From the NCBI RefSeq assembly GCF_000463075.2, contig NZ_AVAQ01000001.1, positions 1 through 64,000 of the forward strand: a stretch of DNA of 64,000 nucleotides, read 5' to 3'. Shown piece after piece: positions 63,235 through 64,000 of the stretch. The stretch is from Lactiplantibacillus plantarum EGD-AQ4. GTDB taxonomy: Bacteria > Bacillota > Bacilli > Lactobacillales > Lactobacillaceae. The translations under genes were made by a program, and so were the position numbers. Positions within the stretch are counted from its first letter, which is position 1, and every line of letters begins with the position of its first letter. Under the pieces are notes generated by a model. That model was given only the letters and a program-made list of their open reading frames with translations. It was not told where the DNA came from and ran no database searches.

Positions 63235-64000
63235 TTAATGGACACTGGTGGTCAGCTGAGCTTGAATCGCGTTGCGGGCAGCGACCATGTTTTTGAGCGC
63301 CGCCAGTGTTTCCGGTTCCTGGCGGGTTTTGAGGCCGCAGTCGGGATTGATCCAGAACTGGTGGGCGTCGATGACTCGCAGTGCGCGCTGAATATTAGCT
63401 TCAATTTCGGCCACACTTGGGACGCGGGGACTATGAATATCATAGACGCCAAGGCCAATTTCCTTATCGTAGCCCGTTTGCTCAAAAGCACTGATGATTT
63501 CGCCATGGCTCCGCGACGTTTCAATCGAAATGACGTCGGCATCTAATGCTTTGATGGTGTCGATAATGTCGGCGAAATTCGAGTAGCACATGTGGGTGTG
63601 AATCTGGGTGTCATTTTGGACGCCGGTCGTCGTAATCTTAAATGAATAGACCGCTTCGTCCAAGTAAGTTTGCCAGTGACGTTGCTTGAGTGGCAACCCT
63701 TCTCGCAGTGCGGGTTCGTCGACTTGGATAATTTTGATGCCCGCCTGTTCGAGGTTGTTGACTTCTTGCCGGAGCGCCAGGGCAATCTGGTTTTGGACTT
63801 GGGCCTTAGGGATGTCATCGCGAACAAAGCTCCAGTTGATAATCGTCAACGGCGCCGTCAGCATGCCCTTGACAGGCCGGTCAGTCAAGCTTTGTGCGTA
63901 GACGGATTCGGCAACGGTAATCGGTTCGGTGTAAGCAACGTCGCCAAAGATTACCGGCGGCCGAACGCCACGTGACCCATAGGATTGGACCCAGCCGTTT
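63235..64000 (-). CDS. metE: Cobalamin-independent methionine synthase, C-terminal part
   Basis: The final ~254 residues. Recognisable MetE landmarks are [15 protein letters not shown] at the window edge, THMCYSNF (zinc ligands His and Cys), and the late Cys in NPDCGLKTR. It transfers methyl from 5-methyl-THF-polyglutamate to homocysteine. A conserved Cys is usual in SYGSRCVRPP; here that residue is Gly. The promoter and any S-box/T-box are outside the window. Confidence 0.95.
   Translation of the reverse strand, partial: NGWVQSYGSRGVRPPVIFGDVAYTEPITVAESVYAQSLTDRPVKGMLTAPLTIINWSFVRDDIPKAQVQNQIALALRQEVNNLEQAGIKIIQVDEPALREGLPLKQRHWQTYLDEAVYSFKITTTGVQNDTQIHTHMCYSNFADIIDTIKALDADVISIETSRSHGEIISAFEQTGYDKEIGLGVYDIHSPRVPSVAEIEANIQRALRVIDAHQFWINPDCGLKTRQEPETLAALKNMVAARNAIQAQLTTSVH

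Overview
The window is a low-to-mid GC Firmicutes chromosome segment, very probably from a Lactiplantibacillus (Lactobacillus plantarum group) strain. The grounds are a T-box-controlled leuS, pepV dipeptidase, a very large LPQTG mucus-binding protein with a lactobacillus-type KxYKxGKxW-like signal peptide, an agr/lam-type two-component system and a TagE/Gtf-type protein glycosyltransferase pair. There is no prophage, complete IS element, rRNA or CRISPR array.

Layout. 1-6.6 kb: the 3' end of a Ser-Asp-repeat surface protein, followed on the same strand by an unrecognised helical-toroid-like protein, two paralogous GT4 glycosyltransferases and a 65-residue membrane protein. This looks like a surface-protein O-glycosylation locus. 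6.7-17.9 kb: housekeeping genes (mnmM, a PAP2 phosphatase, T-box + leuS, murJ, rsuA, nnrD, pepV, a universal stress protein), interrupted by a 1.1 kb gene-free stretch holding one copy of a repeated structured element. 18-23.3 kb: a glycerol-3-phosphate/glycerophosphodiester uptake operon (ugpC-A-E-B-glpQ) preceded by hexamers in an 11-nt register resembling PhoP boxes. 23.4-34.9 kb: an Mga-like regulator diverging from a 3077-residue mucus-binding adhesin. 35-39.6 kb: deoxynucleoside kinase, mscL and a YhgE/Pip membrane protein. 40-42.4 kb: a 799-residue protein with a sigma-70 region-4-like helix-turn-helix. 42.6-46.7 kb: msrA, then an ABC-2 exporter operon whose ATPase is frameshifted and whose first gene fuses a degenerate ABC ATPase domain to a LytTR DNA-binding domain. 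46.8-47.2 kb: the second copy of the structured element. 47.4-55.5 kb: a HAD phosphatase, an orphan AgrC/AgrA-type system, several small envelope proteins, a CPBP protease, a candidate small RNA with C-rich loops, and an OhrR-type regulator. 55.5-64 kb: a UvrA2-like ATPase, tRNA-His, tRNA-Leu, a three-gene envelope operon, a GtrA-like protein, a YisL-like protein, and the methionine genes metE (5' end outside the window) and yitJ.

The observations I rate highest are the two copies of the structured element (about 11620-11980 and 46813-47180), whose long-range stem is preserved by compensatory changes; the sigma-region-4 protein; the pseudo-ABC/LytTR regulator; the candidate C-loop small RNA; and the SD-protein/Gtf locus, in which one of the paired glycosyltransferases has Asp for the first Glu of the EX7E motif. 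No database search was run, so family names rest on motifs read by eye. Start codons were chosen by Shine-Dalgarno position and, where possible, by alignment to paralogues within the window.
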